A DNA stretch of 5,680 nucleotides, taken from Deltaproteobacteria bacterium UBA5329 (GTDB taxonomy: Bacteria > Desulfobacterota > Syntrophorhabdia > Syntrophorhabdales > Syntrophorhabdaceae). The notes under the pieces were generated by a model. The model did not search any database, had not been told where the DNA came from, and saw only the letters and a list, made by a program, of their open reading frames with translations. Position numbers and translations under genes: made by a program. Numbering within the stretch: position 1 is the first letter of the stretch; every line of letters begins with the position of its first letter. Location of the stretch: positions 1 to 5,680 of the forward strand of contig DHQV01000043.1 in NCBI GenBank assembly GCA_002408185.1. Direction: 5' to 3'. Shown here in pieces: positions 5,420 to 5,680 of the stretch.

Positions 5420-5680
5420 TCAACCTTCCATGAACTGTTTTGCTTTTTCGACGGCCTCTTCGATCGTGCCGACCATAAAGAATGCCTGTTCCGGTATCTC
5501 GTCGTGTTTGCCTTCAACGATCTCCTTGAATCCCCTGATGGTGTCTTTCAGGGCAACGTAGCGGCCTGGCTGGCCGGTAAAAACTTCTGCGACGAAGAAC
5601 GGCTGGGAGAGGAATCTCTGGATCTTCCTTGCCCGTGCGACCGTGATCTTGTCGTCTTCGGAAAGCTCATCCATACCGAG
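5420..5680 (-). CDS. atpD: F-type ATP synthase beta subunit, C-terminal part (5' end outside window)
   Basis: The last 86 residues of the catalytic F1 beta subunit; the gene runs off the right edge of the window, and the nucleotide-binding domain with the Walker A motif is not included. The frame is open to position 5680 and reads LGMDELSEDD, so the ATG at 5674 is an internal methionine, not a start. DELSEDD is the local version of the DELSEED loop through which beta pushes on gamma. ARKIQRFLSQPFFVAEVFTG and the ending EEAVEKAKQFMEG belong to the conserved C-terminal helical domain. atpC follows after 3 nt, the standard end of an atp operon. Confidence 0.96.
   Translation of the reverse strand, partial: LGMDELSEDDKITVARARKIQRFLSQPFFVAEVFTGQPGRYVALKDTIRGFKEIVEGKHDEIPEQAFFMVGTIEEAVEKAKQFMEG

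Noticed and set aside
5319..5561. Plus-strand open frame across the atpC-atpD junction
   Set aside because: It spans two conserved genes on the other strand and is rich in serine and threonine as an antisense artefact.

Overview
The window is a compact bacterial chromosomal segment. Every protein gene reads on the minus strand, and a single tRNA gene reads on the plus strand between two operon-like blocks. The best guess for the organism is an anaerobe related to the deltaproteobacterial groups (Desulfobacterota in the broad sense, sulfate-reducing or syntrophic). The reasons are the siroheme-dependent heme genes ahbC and ahbD, the ahbC-hemB-ahbD gene order recalled from Desulfovibrio-type genomes, and the style of the ATP synthase beta and epsilon sequences. 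This placement is inferred from protein character alone and could be wrong at phylum level.

Left block (45-3244, minus): transcription runs ahbC -> hemB -> ahbD. HemB makes porphobilinogen, an early step shared by all tetrapyrroles. AhbC and AhbD are radical SAM enzymes for the last two steps of the alternative heme route, in which siroheme is decarboxylated by AhbA/B, trimmed by AhbC to Fe-coproporphyrin III, and oxidatively decarboxylated by AhbD to heme b. AhbA/B and the genes for the intermediate steps are not in the window. The ahbC-hemB gap is 36 nt. hemB and ahbD overlap by 25 nt if the ATG at 1055 is used, so one transcript is likely.

Middle (3245-3632): a tRNA-Pro (anticodon TGG, encoded CCA) sits on the plus strand behind a good sigma70-type promoter and before a weak hairpin terminator. 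The roughly 185 nt after it contain no credible gene. They do hold a long-range imperfect inverted repeat, some irregular direct repeats and a degenerate 7-nt repeat, and may be a small decayed repeat element or a structured RNA.

Right block (3633-5680, minus): transcription runs atpD (3' end only) -> atpC -> a solo B3/B4-domain protein -> a nitroreductase-family protein. The atpC stop and the B3/B4 start share one base (TAATG). The tail of the F-type ATP synthase operon therefore appears to be translationally coupled to a tRNA-editing-like domain protein, followed by a flavoprotein.

I found no CRISPR array, phage gene, transposase or toxin-antitoxin pair, and no clear candidate for a wholly new system. 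The most interesting points are the intergenic repeat structure next to the tRNA, the coupling of atpC to the B3/B4 gene, and a pair of competing hairpins over the end of ahbD.
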